This document shows positions 50,464-60,681 of a stretch of DNA of 64,000 nt, in pieces. The notes beneath the pieces were generated by a model. It was not told the origin of the DNA and did no database searches. It saw nothing but the letters and a program-made list of their open reading frames with translations. The DNA lies in NCBI RefSeq assembly GCF_002951615.1, contig NZ_CP019062.1:2480001-2544000 (forward strand), given 5' to 3'. The DNA is from Rahnella sikkimica (GTDB lineage Bacteria; Pseudomonadota; Gammaproteobacteria; Enterobacterales; Enterobacteriaceae). The position numbers and the translations under genes are program-made. The stretch's first letter is position 1. Each line of letters begins with the position of its first letter.

Positions 50464-51000
50464 GTGAGTACAGAACGAATTTTACATGTCCTTGATCAGC
50501 AAATAGAAACTCTGGCGCGGGAAATTGAGCCTATCGGCCACGTTTCGGCTTCTCAGGCACGGTTTGATATCGCCCTGTTTTCAACCAAAGGCACGCGTCT
50601 GCGGGATTATCTGGCTGAAATCAAAACCAATTTGCAGCAACTCAATCAGGAAGTCGTCGAAAAGCGTTCTGCGCAGGTGGCCTTTATTGCCGAGCGACTC
50701 GTGGCGCAAATTACTGCCATGCAGCGCGAACTGGCAACACAGACATTGCGAAAAACGCACCAGACGCCGGAGCGCAAAAGCCATGATAATTATACCCGTC
50801 TGGCAGAAACTCAGCAGTTTGAGCGCCGTCTGGTGGCAATGATTGAAGACCGGGAAACGACGCTCGGACAACTGGCAACCTTCGCCGATCAGCAGCGGGT
50901 ACAGAAAGAGCTGGCTGCGCTGGAAGGTCGTCTGATGCGTTGTCGTCAGGCGCTGGCTAAAATTGAGAGACAAATCGAGCGTCAGGAAAAAGGTTTTTGA
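50464..51000 (+). CDS. priC: Primosomal replication protein PriC
   Basis: 178 aa, mostly helical. The C-terminal pattern FERRLVAMIEDRE and the LEGRLMRCRQALAKIERQIE segment match PriC, which helps reload DnaB at stalled forks. Similarity to E. coli PriC is moderate in the N-terminal half. The start is GTG at 50464 after AAGGAGAG. Its location between ybaN and ybaM/rsmS is the same as in E. coli. Confidence 0.9.
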   Translation: MSTERILHVLDQQIETLAREIEPIGHVSASQARFDIALFSTKGTRLRDYLAEIKTNLQQLNQEVVEKRSAQVAFIAERLVAQITAMQRELATQTLRKTHQTPERKSHDNYTRLAETQQFERRLVAMIEDRETTLGQLATFADQQRVQKELAALEGRLMRCRQALAKIERQIERQEKGF

Positions 51001-51028
51001 ATCTTTATCACATTTTTTGAATCTGGCA

Positions 51029-51057
51029 TTCAGAGCCTGCCCTTTCTTATCTATAAT
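51029..51057 (+). promoter_or_regulatory. Candidate rsmS promoter
   Basis: TTCAGA and a perfect TATAAT (51052-51057) are separated by 17 bp, placing transcription about 30 bp before the rsmS start. Confidence 0.45.
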
Positions 51058-51095
51058 GATAAGTCCAAAACCTGCTCCTAATAATGTTGGCTAAT

Positions 51096-51269
51096 ATGTC
51101 TGTAGAAAATGCGGCCCCCGAGCTTCAGCTTGCTGTCGATCTGATTTATCTGCTTGAGTGCAATGAGATTGCGCCCGAGACAGCACTTGCGGCGCTGGAA
51201 ATCGTTCAGCGCGATTATCAGGAAAAGCTGAAAAACAGCAAAAATACGCTTTCTATCAGTTATCTCTGA
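51096..51269 (+). CDS. rsmS: RsmS / YbaM (DUF2496) small regulatory protein
   Basis: 57 aa opening [20 protein letters not shown], matching E. coli YbaM ([20 protein letters not shown]). Homologues named RsmS affect secondary metabolism and exoenzyme production in Pectobacterium and Serratia-like bacteria. The ATG at 51096 fits the homologue; another in-frame ATG lies four codons upstream. The position between priC and mscK is conserved. Confidence 0.9.
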   Translation: MSVENAAPELQLAVDLIYLLECNEIAPETALAALEIVQRDYQEKLKNSKNTLSISYL

Positions 51270-51286
51270 ACCGCCCGGCTGACGGT

Positions 51287-51315
51287 TTCAGGGGAACCTT
51301 TCGCTTTCCCCTGAA
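51287..51315. terminator. Hairpin between convergent rsmS and mscK
   Basis: A 10-bp stem TTCAGGGGAA/TTCCCCTGAA with a 9-nt loop lies between the two stop codons. T tracts are weak on both strands. Confidence 0.55.
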
Positions 51316-51329
51316 TTGACCGGCGGATA

Positions 51330-54300
51330 TCAGTTTTGCGGCAGCGAGTCAGGCTCGTCGCCTTTTTGCCCCAACGTCCGCTTCACTTCCTGCACTTCAT
51401 TCCCGTCCTGATTATGCAAATACACTTCGAGCTGATTGAACGCAATATTGATGTCGTTTTCGCGGCAAAGTCTGTCAATGCTGCGGTTAAGTTCATCGAC
51501 GGTATAGCTGCGGTCACCCAGTTCACGGACATAAACCCGTAATTCATGATCCAGCGTGCTGGCACCGAAATTCAGGAAGAAAACCAGTGGCGAAGGATCG
51601 CTCATCACGCGCGGATTCTCATGCGCCGCCTGCAATAAGATCTCTTTAACTTTGTCGAGATCGGATCCGTAAGCCACGCCGATTTTGATCAGCACGCGGG
51701 TGACGGTATCGCTCAGCGACCAGTTGATCAGTCGCTCTGTCACGAACGCTTTGTTCGGGATGATCACTTCTTTGCGGTCAAAGTCGATAATGGTTGTCGC
51801 GCGGATGCGGATCCGGCTGACGGTGCCGGAGAAAGAGCCGATGGTGACGGTATCTCCGATACGCACCGGGCGTTCGAACAAGATGATCAGGCCCGAGACG
51901 AAGTTGGCGAAAATCTCCTGCAAACCAAAGCCCAGCCCGACCGACAGCGCCGCCACCAGCCACTGTAATTTATCCCACGACACGCCAAGCGATCCGAGCG
52001 CAGTCACCGCGCCAATCACCGTAATCGAATAAGTCAGGATCGTAGTGATGGCGTATGACGTCCCCTGCCGCAGTTGCAGGCGCGAAAGTACCACCACTTC
52101 CAGCAAGCCCGGCAAGTTGCGCGTTAAAACATACGCCACAATCACCGCCAGGAACCCGAGTAATAGATTCCCCAGCGTGACCGTTTGTTGCGTCACGGTC
52201 CCGGCGACTGTGCCGGAGTAATGCCACAGCGAAATGCTGTCCAGATAGGAAATCACCGTCAGCAAATCGGACCAAATCCAGTAAAACACGGTAGCAAAGA
52301 TGAAGAACAGCACCATGGTGGTCAGGCGCAAAGACTGCTGGTTAATCTGATCCAGCCCGAGTGACGGCTCTTCTTCTACAGGCTCATTCCCTTCCGCGCC
52401 CTCTTTCGCTACAGCGGTCTGCCGCCTTGCCAGAGCGCGACGATAAGCCAGACGTCGCGCTGCCACGCTCAACCCGCGCAGCGCCGTGAGATACGTGATG
52501 TTCCAGAAAATCAGCAGATAAAGGCTGTCAATCCAGCGTCCGGCAAGCCGCAGCGTGGTATAGAAGTAGCCGGTAACCACCAGGCCTGCGAGGAAAGCCG
52601 GTGCCAGCGCAATGGCGGTGACCATCACCAGGCGAATGCTGTGTGAATCTTTTTCACGCCAGCCGTCACGGGCCATTGGAAAGACCAGCACGGTCAGTGC
52701 CAGTAAGGTCAGGAATATGACCATCTGCCCGATAATGTCGTCTACCAGCTCCAGCGGTGCTTTTTCACCCCGCACCGACCAGAAGATCAGCGGCAACATC
52801 ACCAGACTCAGGCGGATCACCGAACGCCGGTAATGTGCGCAGGTGGCAACGGGCGTAGAAAAGTGACGTTCATTGATGCCGCCCGGTTTGAGCATGCGGT
52901 AACAGAAGCCCATCACAAACTGGAAAACGGCCAGCCGCTGAGCCAGCGTCCATAAAAAATCACTCGAATCGATATCGCATCGCGAAAGCCAGTAGCCGGC
53001 TCCCAGCGTCAGAAAGACCCCTGGCAGCACGTTGAGCGCCAGAAGCAGCAGCGCCTGCGGCGTATGAAGTTGACTGTCGCGCTTGAGTTGCCCGACATCG
53101 TTGCTCAGGGAGTCGATGCGCTGATTAATGTATTTCCTGCGCCAGAGCAAAAACAGAATAACCAGTAAAATCGGGATCGTGGCGGGCAATGAATGCAACG
53201 CACCCATCATCAGTTCGCCGCGCGGGAAGTTAAAGCTGAGGCTGCTCAGCTGGTTTTTCACATCGTCAGGCAGCGACTTGATGAATTCCCAGTTCATCGG
53301 CTTGTTGCTGCTCACCCAGAAAATCTGCTGGGTCAGCGTTTCGGTCAGCGACTGGTTGATGCTCAGCAACTGCTGCTGGTTAATCTGCAAATTGATTGCC
53401 AGAGACAGCTGATTCCCGAGCTGCTTATTAAGCTGGTCGAGCAGCTCGCGGCGCATATCCACAATTTGATCGAGCGCGTCGCTGATGTCTCCGTTGATGG
53501 TTTCTTTGCTGGCCGAAACGACGCCCTGAATGTAGCTGTCGCCCTGGAATAAGGCGTCACGCTGCTGGTTAACGGAGAACTGTTCGAGACGCAAATCGGC
53601 AATATGCGCGCTCATGTCCGTGATCAGACCGGACGGCGGAATGGTATTTTGCTGCTGCTGATAAAGAATGCGCGACAACAGTATGCTGCCTTTTAGCACG
53701 GAAATTTGCTCTTTAAGATCGTGCTCAGCCTGCGCAGAACGGTCGAGCCAGTTTTTTACCGTGATATTTTTCTGAACCAGCTGGTTGCCCTCTTCCGTGG
53801 CGGCAATCAGGCGTTCGCTGAGCTTGCGGTTAATCCCTAACTCCTGCGCCACCAGCGGGTCATTCTGGATATTCGAGGTATCGTCCGGCGTCTGGGCTTC
53901 TTTCGCTGTCCGCTCGGACAAAATCAGCCGCTTGCCATTCACCACTTCCTGCAATAACTGCGCGGTATGCTCCAGCTGATTAATATGCGCGTTGGTGTAG
54001 TCACGTTGCTTTTGCAGTAAATCCTGCAAAGTGGTGTTGGCTTCAAGGCTTTTACGCTGTAAATCAATCTGTGCGCTGAGCAATGCCTGCTGCGTCACCA
54101 GCATCGTTTGTTGAGTTGCGCGAAGATCCTGCTGACCCGGCGACATTCCGTTGAGCTGATTACGGATTTTCTGAATCGCCATCGAATAGTTGTACATCGT
54201 GCTCTGCACGCGTTCTGGCTGGGTTTGCAACGAAATCAGCTGAGTGTTAAACGTCGACAAATCTTCCTGAGAAGACTGGAGATCGTCGAGCGTGTCGTTG

Positions 54301-54683
54301 AGGCGGTTTTCCAGCTGACGCAGCGACAACGCGGAAAGCTGCGCTTTATCCACGTCATCTTTGGTACTGTTTTTAAGCTGATCGAGGCCATCCATCGCCG
54401 CCCGCAGTTTCTGCGGTGCTTCGGTGACCTGCTGATGGAGCTGGGTAACATCCTGTTTTACGCGGTCCAGCGCATCCAGATATTCCAGCGTGTGAATCAA
54501 ATCCTGCTGAGACAGTTTATCTACCGGCGTCAGATTCTTTTGCCGGTTTAACGCATCAAGCTGGTTTTGCACTTCATTTCTGGTCGGAATATCGTTGCTG
54601 GCAGCATGACCGGGAAAGGAAAATATCAATAATGAGAGGAAAATCACGTAAGTAAAAACACGCAAAATCCCACTTTTCTTCAT
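51330..54683 (-). CDS. mscK: Potassium-dependent mechanosensitive channel MscK
   Basis: 1117 aa (E. coli 1120). A signal peptide (about 1-30, ending FPGHAA) is followed by a long periplasmic helical domain (about 30-480). About ten transmembrane helices come next, and the C-terminal MscS domain starts near residue 870 with GLGFGLQEIFANFVSGLIIL and VRIGDTVTIGSFSGTVSRI. It releases solutes on hypo-osmotic shock. The ATG at 54683 (MKKSGILRVFTYV) is chosen; an upstream start adds 15 residues without homology. It is adjacent to acrR as in E. coli. Confidence 0.96.
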   Translation of the reverse strand: MKKSGILRVFTYVIFLSLLIFSFPGHAASNDIPTRNEVQNQLDALNRQKNLTPVDKLSQQDLIHTLEYLDALDRVKQDVTQLHQQVTEAPQKLRAAMDGLDQLKNSTKDDVDKAQLSALSLRQLENRLNDTLDDLQSSQEDLSTFNTQLISLQTQPERVQSTMYNYSMAIQKIRNQLNGMSPGQQDLRATQQTMLVTQQALLSAQIDLQRKSLEANTTLQDLLQKQRDYTNAHINQLEHTAQLLQEVVNGKRLILSERTAKEAQTPDDTSNIQNDPLVAQELGINRKLSERLIAATEEGNQLVQKNITVKNWLDRSAQAEHDLKEQISVLKGSILLSRILYQQQQNTIPPSGLITDMSAHIADLRLEQFSVNQQRDALFQGDSYIQGVVSASKETINGDISDALDQIVDMRRELLDQLNKQLGNQLSLAINLQINQQQLLSINQSLTETLTQQIFWVSSNKPMNWEFIKSLPDDVKNQLSSLSFNFPRGELMMGALHSLPATIPILLVILFLLWRRKYINQRIDSLSNDVGQLKRDSQLHTPQALLLLALNVLPGVFLTLGAGYWLSRCDIDSSDFLWTLAQRLAVFQFVMGFCYRMLKPGGINERHFSTPVATCAHYRRSVIRLSLVMLPLIFWSVRGEKAPLELVDDIIGQMVIFLTLLALTVLVFPMARDGWREKDSHSIRLVMVTAIALAPAFLAGLVVTGYFYTTLRLAGRWIDSLYLLIFWNITYLTALRGLSVAARRLAYRRALARRQTAVAKEGAEGNEPVEEEPSLGLDQINQQSLRLTTMVLFFIFATVFYWIWSDLLTVISYLDSISLWHYSGTVAGTVTQQTVTLGNLLLGFLAVIVAYVLTRNLPGLLEVVVLSRLQLRQGTSYAITTILTYSITVIGAVTALGSLGVSWDKLQWLVAALSVGLGFGLQEIFANFVSGLIILFERPVRIGDTVTIGSFSGTVSRIRIRATTIIDFDRKEVIIPNKAFVTERLINWSLSDTVTRVLIKIGVAYGSDLDKVKEILLQAAHENPRVMSDPSPLVFFLNFGASTLDHELRVYVRELGDRSYTVDELNRSIDRLCRENDINIAFNQLEVYLHNQDGNEVQEVKRTLGQKGDEPDSLPQN

Positions 54684-54893
54684 GAAAGAAACTCTCCCAG
54701 AAGGCGCGGTCATACACCGGATAAACATACGTCAGCTTCAACTCATTTGCCGAATGAATAATATAAAGATGACAATAGCAGCGTTCGACTTTAAAGGAAG
54801 GAGAAAAGCGTATCAGAATACAACATCGGAAGGTTTGCTTTTGGCGCTGAACTGTCAATAAAGATTGCAGACTTATTCATTGAGAGAAAGCGA

Positions 54894-55541
54894 TTACACG
54901 GTTTCGGGCGGGAGCATCAGGAAAGAGGAATGGCGCAGCATGTCGAGATAGGTGTCCACAAATCGCTCAGCATTTTTTTGTAAATCAAAGCTTTCCGGGA
55001 TAAAGAGCCAGTTTTCCATCAGGCCGGTCAGGTAAGCACGCAAAATAACGGCGGCCTGACGGGTGTCCAGTACGGCAGGCAATTGTTTTTCTTTAATACA
55101 TCTCTCAAGGATACGTTCTATTTTACCGTATCCTTCTATATAGAGTGATTTACGGGCTTCATGAACGGACGTCATCTCCCCAACAAATTCACATTTATGG
55201 AATATAATTTCCATCAATGATTTACGTTGAGGATCGGTGACTGTGGCGACCAGAATGTAAATCAGTATTTCACGCAAAATACGCAGTGGATTATTCGGAA
55301 ACTTTGTCTGATACTCTAGTTCGAGTACTTTAATCTGGGACTCGTAGGCTTCCCAAATCGCGTTAAACAGTTCCACTTTGTTCCTGAAATGCCAATAAAT
55401 TGCGCCCCGTGTCACACCGGCTGCATTCGCAATATCAGTCAGTGATGTCGACGATACTCCCCGGGCAGAAAACTCACGCACAGCCGCATCCAGTATGTGT
55501 TGTCTGGTCTCAAGCGCCTGTGATTTGGTTTTTCGTGCCAT
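54894..55541 (-). CDS. acrR: TetR-family repressor AcrR
   Basis: 215 aa, the length of E. coli AcrR. The N-terminal helix-turn-helix is [20 protein letters not shown] then [10 protein letters not shown] (about 26-55). The C-terminal ligand domain shares [15 protein letters not shown] and LMENWLF. It represses acrAB and itself and is relieved by many drugs and dyes. The ATG at 55541 ([18 protein letters not shown]) is the homologous start. It is divergent from acrA, with a 24-bp operator between. Confidence 0.96.
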   Translation of the reverse strand: MARKTKSQALETRQHILDAAVREFSARGVSSTSLTDIANAAGVTRGAIYWHFRNKVELFNAIWEAYESQIKVLELEYQTKFPNNPLRILREILIYILVATVTDPQRKSLMEIIFHKCEFVGEMTSVHEARKSLYIEGYGKIERILERCIKEKQLPAVLDTRQAAVILRAYLTGLMENWLFIPESFDLQKNAERFVDTYLDMLRHSSFLMLPPETV

Positions 55542-55568
55542 AGGATTATCTTTCTGGGGAGTTTGATT

Positions 55569-55592
55569 TACATACATTCTTGAATGTATGTA
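55569..55592. promoter_or_regulatory. AcrR operator
   Basis: A 24-bp imperfect palindrome with arms TACATACATTC and GAATGTATGTA. It corresponds to the operator in the E. coli acrR-acrA intergenic region and differs only in the central bases. Confidence 0.92.
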
Positions 55593-55682
55593 ACATAGCA
55601 TGCACATACTAAGAGCGCAGCAATGGATTTTAAGTCTTGTGATCCATTGGACAATTTGAAATCGGACACTTGAGGTTTATTT

Positions 55683-56858
55683 ATGAACAAAAACAGAGGG
55701 TTAACGCCTCTGGCGGTAGTTCTGATGCTATCCGGAAGTTTAGCACTTACAGGATGTAACGATAAAGACGCCCAGCAAGGCGCGCCGCAAGCCCCTCAGG
55801 TTGGCGTCGTTACACTGAAAACAGAACCGCTTAATGTGACTACCGAACTTCCTGGCCGTACTGCTTCTTTCCGTATTGCTGAAGTACGTCCGCAGGTTGG
55901 CGGCATTATCCTGAAACGAAACTTCGTTGAAGGCAGCGAAATTAAAGCCGGGACCTCTTTATATCAAATTGATCCAGCCACTTATCAAGCCGCGTATGAC
56001 AGCGCTAAAGGCGATCTGGTAAAAGCGCAGGCCAATGCGCAAATTTCTCGTCTTACCGTAACCCGTTACAAGCCTCTGCTCGGCACCAACTACATCAGTA
56101 AGCAAGATTATGACACTGCCGTAGCGACTGCAGCACAGGCCGATGCGGCTGTAGTATCCGCAAAAGCAGCGGTTGAAACAGCGCGTATCAATCTTGCTTA
56201 CACCAAAGTGACCTCCCCTATCAGCGGACGTATTGGTATTTCCTCTGTGACCGAAGGCGCACTGGTCTCCACTGGCCAGACAACCGCAATGGCGACCGTG
56301 CAACAGCTCGATCCTATCTATGTTGACGTGACCCAGTCGAGCAACGACTTCCTGCGTCTGAAAGAAGAACTGGCTGATGGTTCACTGAAACAGGTAAACG
56401 GTAAAGCACAGGTCAAACTGCTGTTGGATAACGGTAAAGAATATTCGCAAGCGGGAACATTGGAATTCTCTGATGTGACGGTTGATGAAACGACAGGTTC
56501 CATTACGTTGCGTGCCATTTTCCCTAACCCACAAGGTTCGTTGCTGCCAGGTATGTTTGTGCGTGCACGTCTTGATGAAGGGGTAAACAACAACGCTCTG
56601 CTGGTTCCTCAGCAAGGTATTACCCGTAACCCACGCGGTGATGCAACAGCGATGATTGTCGGTGCTGACAATAAAGTTGAACTTCGCACTGTCACCACAA
56701 CGCAGGCAATCGGCGACAAATGGGTCGTGACGGATGGACTGAAAAGTGGCGATAAAATTATCGTGACAGGTCTGCAAAAAATTAAGCCAGGCGTACCGGT
56801 AACTGCACAGGAAGTTGATCAAAACGCAGCAGCACCCGCTACAGCGACGAAGTCTTAA
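55683..56858 (+). CDS. acrA: Multidrug efflux periplasmic adaptor AcrA
   Basis: 391-aa membrane fusion protein linking AcrB to TolC. A lipoprotein signal ends LALTGC with the acylated Cys25. Lipoyl, alpha-hairpin, beta-barrel and membrane-proximal domains follow (GRTASFRIAEVRPQVGGIIL, then NLAYTKVTSPISGRIG). The C-terminal tail is rich in Ala, Asn and Thr. It is co-transcribed with acrB, which starts 16 bp after the stop, and is controlled by AcrR. Confidence 0.97.
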   Translation: MNKNRGLTPLAVVLMLSGSLALTGCNDKDAQQGAPQAPQVGVVTLKTEPLNVTTELPGRTASFRIAEVRPQVGGIILKRNFVEGSEIKAGTSLYQIDPATYQAAYDSAKGDLVKAQANAQISRLTVTRYKPLLGTNYISKQDYDTAVATAAQADAAVVSAKAAVETARINLAYTKVTSPISGRIGISSVTEGALVSTGQTTAMATVQQLDPIYVDVTQSSNDFLRLKEELADGSLKQVNGKAQVKLLLDNGKEYSQAGTLEFSDVTVDETTGSITLRAIFPNPQGSLLPGMFVRARLDEGVNNNALLVPQQGITRNPRGDATAMIVGADNKVELRTVTTTQAIGDKWVVTDGLKSGDKIIVTGLQKIKPGVPVTAQEVDQNAAAPATATKS

Positions 56859-56874
56859 TAGGAGCCGGTAATTC

Positions 56875-59800
56875 ATGGCTAAGTTTTTTATAGATCGTCC
56901 CATCTTTGCATGGGTGATCGCCATCATCATCATGTTGGCAGGGGCACTGGCAATTCTTAAATTGCCTATTGCGCAGTATCCAACCGTTGCGCCACCGGCT
57001 ATCCAGCTGACCGCAACTTACCCGGGTGCGGATGCGCAAACGGTACAGGATACGGTCACACAGGTTATCGAACAGAACATGAACGGTATCGACAACATGA
57101 TGTACATGTCGTCGACCAGTGACTCTTCTGGTACGGTGCAGATCACCCTGACCTTTGCTTCTGGCACCGACGCGGATATCGCGCAGGTTCAGGTACAGAA
57201 CAAACTGCAGCTGGCAACACCATTGCTGCCGCAGGAAGTTCAGCAACAGGGTATCTCCGTTGAGAAATCGAGCAGCAGCTTCCTGATGGTAGCGGGCTTT
57301 ATTTCCAACAACGGTACGATGACCCAGGATGACATCGCTGACTACGTTGGTTCGAACATCAAAGACCCAGTCAGCCGTACAGCCGGTGTCGGTGACGTTC
57401 AGCTGTTTGGTGCCCAGTACGCGATGCGTATCTGGATGGATCCGAACAAACTGAACAACTACCAGCTGACGCCGGTTGATGTTATCAGTGCAATCAAAGT
57501 TCAGAACAACCAGATTGCCGCAGGCCAGCTCGGTGGTACACCACCGGTTCCGGGTCAGCAACTGAACTCCTCTATCGTGGCACAGACTCGTCTGAAGTCC
57601 GCAGATGAGTTCGGTCAAATCATTCTGAAAGTGAATCAGGATGGATCTCAGGTTCGCCTGAAAGACGTAGCGAAAATTGAACTCGGTGGTGAAAGCTACG
57701 ACGTTATCGCTCGCTTCAACGGTCAACCGGCATCGGGTTTGGGTATCAAACTGGCAACCGGCGCGAATGCCCTTGATACAGCAGCATCGGTCAAGGCCAC
57801 GCTGGCTAAGCTTCAGCCATTCTTCCCGGCGGGCTTAGAAGTTGTTTATCCGTATGACACCACGCCGTTCGTTAAAATCTCGATTAAGGAAGTGGGTAAA
57901 ACACTGTTCGAGGCCATCGTCCTGGTATTCCTGGTGATGTTCTTGTTCCTGCAAAACTTCCGCGCGACGCTGATCCCAACGATTGCCGTTCCGGTGGTAT
58001 TGCTCGGTACGTTTGCCATACTTTCTGCGTTTGGCTATTCGATAAACACCCTGACGATGTTCGGGATGGTGCTCGCGATAGGCTTGCTCGTCGATGACGC
58101 CATCGTGGTGGTAGAAAACGTCGAGCGTGTCATGGTCGAAGAAGGCCTGCCGCCAAAAGAAGCCACCAAGAAATCCATGGAACAAATCCAGGGTGCTCTG
58201 GTCGGTATCGCGATGGTGCTGTCCGCAGTATTTATCCCGATGGCCTTCTTCGGCGGTTCTACCGGTGTTATCTACCGTCAGTTCTCCATCACAATTGTTT
58301 CGGCGATGGTGTTGTCGGTACTGGTGGCGATGATCCTGACGCCAGCGCTGTGTGCGACCATGCTGAAGCCGGTTGCCAAAGGCGAACATCACGAGAAGAA
58401 AGGTTTCTTCGGCTGGTTTAACAAGAAGTTCGAACAAAGCACGCACCACTACACCGACAGCGTAGGCAATATTCTGCGCAGCACCGGTCGTTATCTGGTG
58501 ATTTATCTGCTGATCGTTGTGGGCATGGCGTTCCTGTTTATCCGCCTGCCAACCTCCTTCCTGCCGGAAGAAGACCAGGGTGTATTCCTGACCATGGCGC
58601 AGTTGCCAGCAGGTGCGACTCAGGAACGTACGCAGAAAGTGCTCGATGAAGTCAGCAACTACTACCTGACCAAAGAAAAAGCCAACGTGAACTCCGTGTT
58701 TACCGTTAACGGCTTTGGTTTTGCGGGGCGTGGTCAGAACACCGGTATCGCATTTATCAGTCTGAAAGACTGGTCCGAGCGTAGCGGCGCTGAAAACAAA
58801 GTTCCTGCAATTGCAGGCCGTGCGATGGGTGCCTTCAGCACCATTAAAGATGCACTGGTGTTCCCGTTCAACTTACCGGCAATTGTAGAGTTAGGTACGG
58901 CGACAGGCTTCGACTTCCAGCTGATTGACCAGGCTAACCTTGGACATGACAAACTGACACAGGCACGTAACCAGTTGCTGGGCATGATTGCTCAACATCC
59001 TGACTTGCTGACGCAGGTTCGTCCAAACGGTCTGGAAGATACACCTCAGTTCAAAATCGAAATTGATCAGGAAAAAGCAACGGCACTGGGCGTTTCAATT
59101 TCCGACATCAACACCACGTTAGGTGCGTCGATTGGTGGTAGCTACGTCAATGACTTCATCGACCGTGGTCGTGTGAAGAAAGTGTACGTACAGGCTGAAA
59201 ACAAGTACCGCATGCTGCCATCCGATATCAACAATCTGTATGTCCGCGGCAGCGCAGGCCAGATGGTACCGTTCTCCGCGTTCTCGAGCGCGAAATGGGA
59301 ATACGGTTCACCGCGTCTGGAACGTTATAACGGCCTGCCTTCGATGGAAATCCTGGGGCAGCCAGCACCGGGTAAAAGTAGTGGTGACGCGATGGCAATG
59401 ATGGAGTCTCTGGCTTCTAAACTGCCAACCGGTATCGGCTACGACTGGACGGGCTTGTCTTATCAGGAACGTCTGTCCGGTAACCAGGCTCCGGCGTTGT
59501 ACGCAATCTCACTGATTGTCGTCTTCCTGTGTCTGGCGGCGCTGTATGAAAGCTGGTCTATACCGTTCTCGGTTATGCTGGTGGTGCCACTTGGTGTGGT
59601 CGGCGCGCTTCTGGCCGCAACAATGCGTGGTCTGAGCAACGACGTTTACTTCCAGGTCGGTCTGTTGACCACCATCGGGTTGTCCGCGAAGAACGCCATA
59701 TTGATTGTGGAATTCGCCAAAGACCTGATGGATAAAGAAGGTAAAGGTCTCATCGAATCAACGCTGGAAGCGGTTCGTATGCGTCTGCGTCCAATTCTGA

Positions 59801-60027
59801 TGACTTCACTGGCCTTTATCCTCGGTGTAATGCCGCTGGTTATCAGCTCCGGTGCAGGTTCCGGTTCTCAGAACGCCGTTGGTACGGGCGTAATGGGCGG
59901 GATGATCACCGCAACGCTGCTGGCTATATTCTTTGTTCCGGTCTTCTTCGTGGTGGTTCGCCGCCGCTTTGGTAAGAAGAACGAAGACATCGAACATACC
60001 CACAAAGTAGAGCATCCGACGCTGTAA
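56875..60027 (+). CDS. acrB: RND multidrug efflux pump AcrB
   Basis: 1050-aa inner-membrane trimeric proton/drug antiporter. It has 12 transmembrane helices and two large periplasmic loops (about 30-335 and 560-870). The proton-relay pair lies in [18 protein letters not shown], and the second half has [18 protein letters not shown] with the relay Lys. Length and sequence match E. coli AcrB (1049). It opens [18 protein letters not shown] strong terminator follows. No tolC is in the window. Confidence 0.97.
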   Translation: MAKFFIDRPIFAWVIAIIIMLAGALAILKLPIAQYPTVAPPAIQLTATYPGADAQTVQDTVTQVIEQNMNGIDNMMYMSSTSDSSGTVQITLTFASGTDADIAQVQVQNKLQLATPLLPQEVQQQGISVEKSSSSFLMVAGFISNNGTMTQDDIADYVGSNIKDPVSRTAGVGDVQLFGAQYAMRIWMDPNKLNNYQLTPVDVISAIKVQNNQIAAGQLGGTPPVPGQQLNSSIVAQTRLKSADEFGQIILKVNQDGSQVRLKDVAKIELGGESYDVIARFNGQPASGLGIKLATGANALDTAASVKATLAKLQPFFPAGLEVVYPYDTTPFVKISIKEVGKTLFEAIVLVFLVMFLFLQNFRATLIPTIAVPVVLLGTFAILSAFGYSINTLTMFGMVLAIGLLVDDAIVVVENVERVMVEEGLPPKEATKKSMEQIQGALVGIAMVLSAVFIPMAFFGGSTGVIYRQFSITIVSAMVLSVLVAMILTPALCATMLKPVAKGEHHEKKGFFGWFNKKFEQSTHHYTDSVGNILRSTGRYLVIYLLIVVGMAFLFIRLPTSFLPEEDQGVFLTMAQLPAGATQERTQKVLDEVSNYYLTKEKANVNSVFTVNGFGFAGRGQNTGIAFISLKDWSERSGAENKVPAIAGRAMGAFSTIKDALVFPFNLPAIVELGTATGFDFQLIDQANLGHDKLTQARNQLLGMIAQHPDLLTQVRPNGLEDTPQFKIEIDQEKATALGVSISDINTTLGASIGGSYVNDFIDRGRVKKVYVQAENKYRMLPSDINNLYVRGSAGQMVPFSAFSSAKWEYGSPRLERYNGLPSMEILGQPAPGKSSGDAMAMMESLASKLPTGIGYDWTGLSYQERLSGNQAPALYAISLIVVFLCLAALYESWSIPFSVMLVVPLGVVGALLAATMRGLSNDVYFQVGLLTTIGLSAKNAILIVEFAKDLMDKEGKGLIESTLEAVRMRLRPILMTSLAFILGVMPLVISSGAGSGSQNAVGTGVMGGMITATLLAIFFVPVFFVVVRRRFGKKNEDIEHTHKVEHPTL

Positions 60028-60045
60028 CAGGATCTGCTCCCAATG

Positions 60046-60071
60046 AAGGCCGCTTATGCGGCCTTTTTTTT
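60046..60071 (+). terminator. Terminator of acrAB
   Basis: An 8-bp stem AAGGCCGC/GCGGCCTT with a TTAT loop is followed by a run of T. Confidence 0.93.
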
Positions 60072-60113
60072 CGCCTGAGTCTTGAACCGGAAAACAGATG
60101 GGTGCATACTAAT

Positions 60114-60128
60114 TGTTATAGTATAACA
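60114..60128. promoter_or_regulatory. Zur-type dyad upstream of rpmE2
   Basis: TGTTATA-G-TATAACA is a perfect 7-1-7 dyad matching the enteric Zur box core (GTTATANTATAAC). It is 18 bp before the rpmE2 start, so zinc-bound Zur should repress the ribosomal paralogues. Confidence 0.85.
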
Positions 60129-60145
60129 TAACATTTAGAGGCATT

Positions 60146-60400
60146 ATGAAACCCGCTATACATCCTGCGTACCGCACCGTGGTTTTTCACGACACCAGCG
60201 CAGACGAATACTTCAAAGTCGGTTCAACCATTTCTACTGACCGGACCATTGAGCTGGAAGGCGCAACCTATCCGTACGTGACCATTGAAGTCTCCTCAGC
60301 GTCGCATCCGTATTACACCGGAAAACAGAAAGAATATTCAAAAGAAGGCAGCACCGCGCGCTTCAATCAACGCTTTGGCAGCTTCCTCGGTAAGAAATAA
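60146..60400 (+). CDS. rpmE2: Type B 50S ribosomal protein L31 (zinc-independent)
   Basis: 84 aa starting [20 protein letters not shown], matching E. coli YkgM. It lacks the CxxC zinc ribbon of RpmE, as expected for the paralogue that replaces zinc-containing L31 during zinc starvation and frees zinc. A Zur dyad lies directly upstream, and rpmJ2 follows 20 bp later. Confidence 0.96.
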   Translation: MKPAIHPAYRTVVFHDTSADEYFKVGSTISTDRTIELEGATYPYVTIEVSSASHPYYTGKQKEYSKEGSTARFNQRFGSFLGKK

Positions 60401-60420
60401 ACAACGTCAGGGAATATCAA

Positions 60421-60561
60421 ATGCAGGTACTGAGTTCATTACGTTCGGCCAAAAAACGACACCCGGATTGCCGCATCGTCCGCCGTAAAGGCCGGATTTA
60501 TGTGATTTGCAAAAGTAATCCACGCTTCAAAGCTGTGCAGGGTAAAAAGAAGAAACGTTAA
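60421..60561 (+). CDS. rpmJ2: Type B 50S ribosomal protein L36 (zinc-independent)
   Basis: 46 aa opening [20 protein letters not shown] and ending GKKKKR, matching E. coli YkgO. It has only two cysteines and lacks the full zinc-ligand set of RpmJ, as known for the type B paralogue. It is co-directional with rpmE2 under the same Zur dyad and followed by a bidirectional terminator. Confidence 0.94.
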   Translation: MQVLSSLRSAKKRHPDCRIVRRKGRIYVICKSNPRFKAVQGKKKKR

Positions 60562-60589
60562 TATCTTCTGTGTGCCCGTTTACCCAAAA

Positions 60590-60625
60590 AACAAAAGCCC
60601 CGCCGCTTGCCCGACGGGGCTTTTT
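60590..60625. terminator. Bidirectional terminator after rpmJ2
   Basis: A 9-bp stem AAAGCCCCG/CGGGGCTTT (60594-60602 with 60615-60623) has T runs on both strands. Confidence 0.88.
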
Positions 60626-60648
60626 CTATGACTCAGACATGATGTAAA

Positions 60649-60675
60649 CCTCCCCACAGCATAACCGTGAGGAGG
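60649..60675 (-). terminator. Terminator-like hairpin after the aztC-like gene
   Basis: On the minus strand CCTCCTCAC/GTGGGGAGG (one mismatch) with a 9-nt loop is followed by TTTACATC, 6 bp after the stop. The tail is weak, but the stronger hairpin at 60594 lies beyond it. Confidence 0.55.
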
Positions 60676-60681
60676 GAAATC

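Noticed and set aside
51013..51057. TTGAAT with TATAAT as a promoter for rsmS
   Set aside because: Spacing is 29 bp. The TTCAGA hexamer at 17-bp spacing is a better partner.
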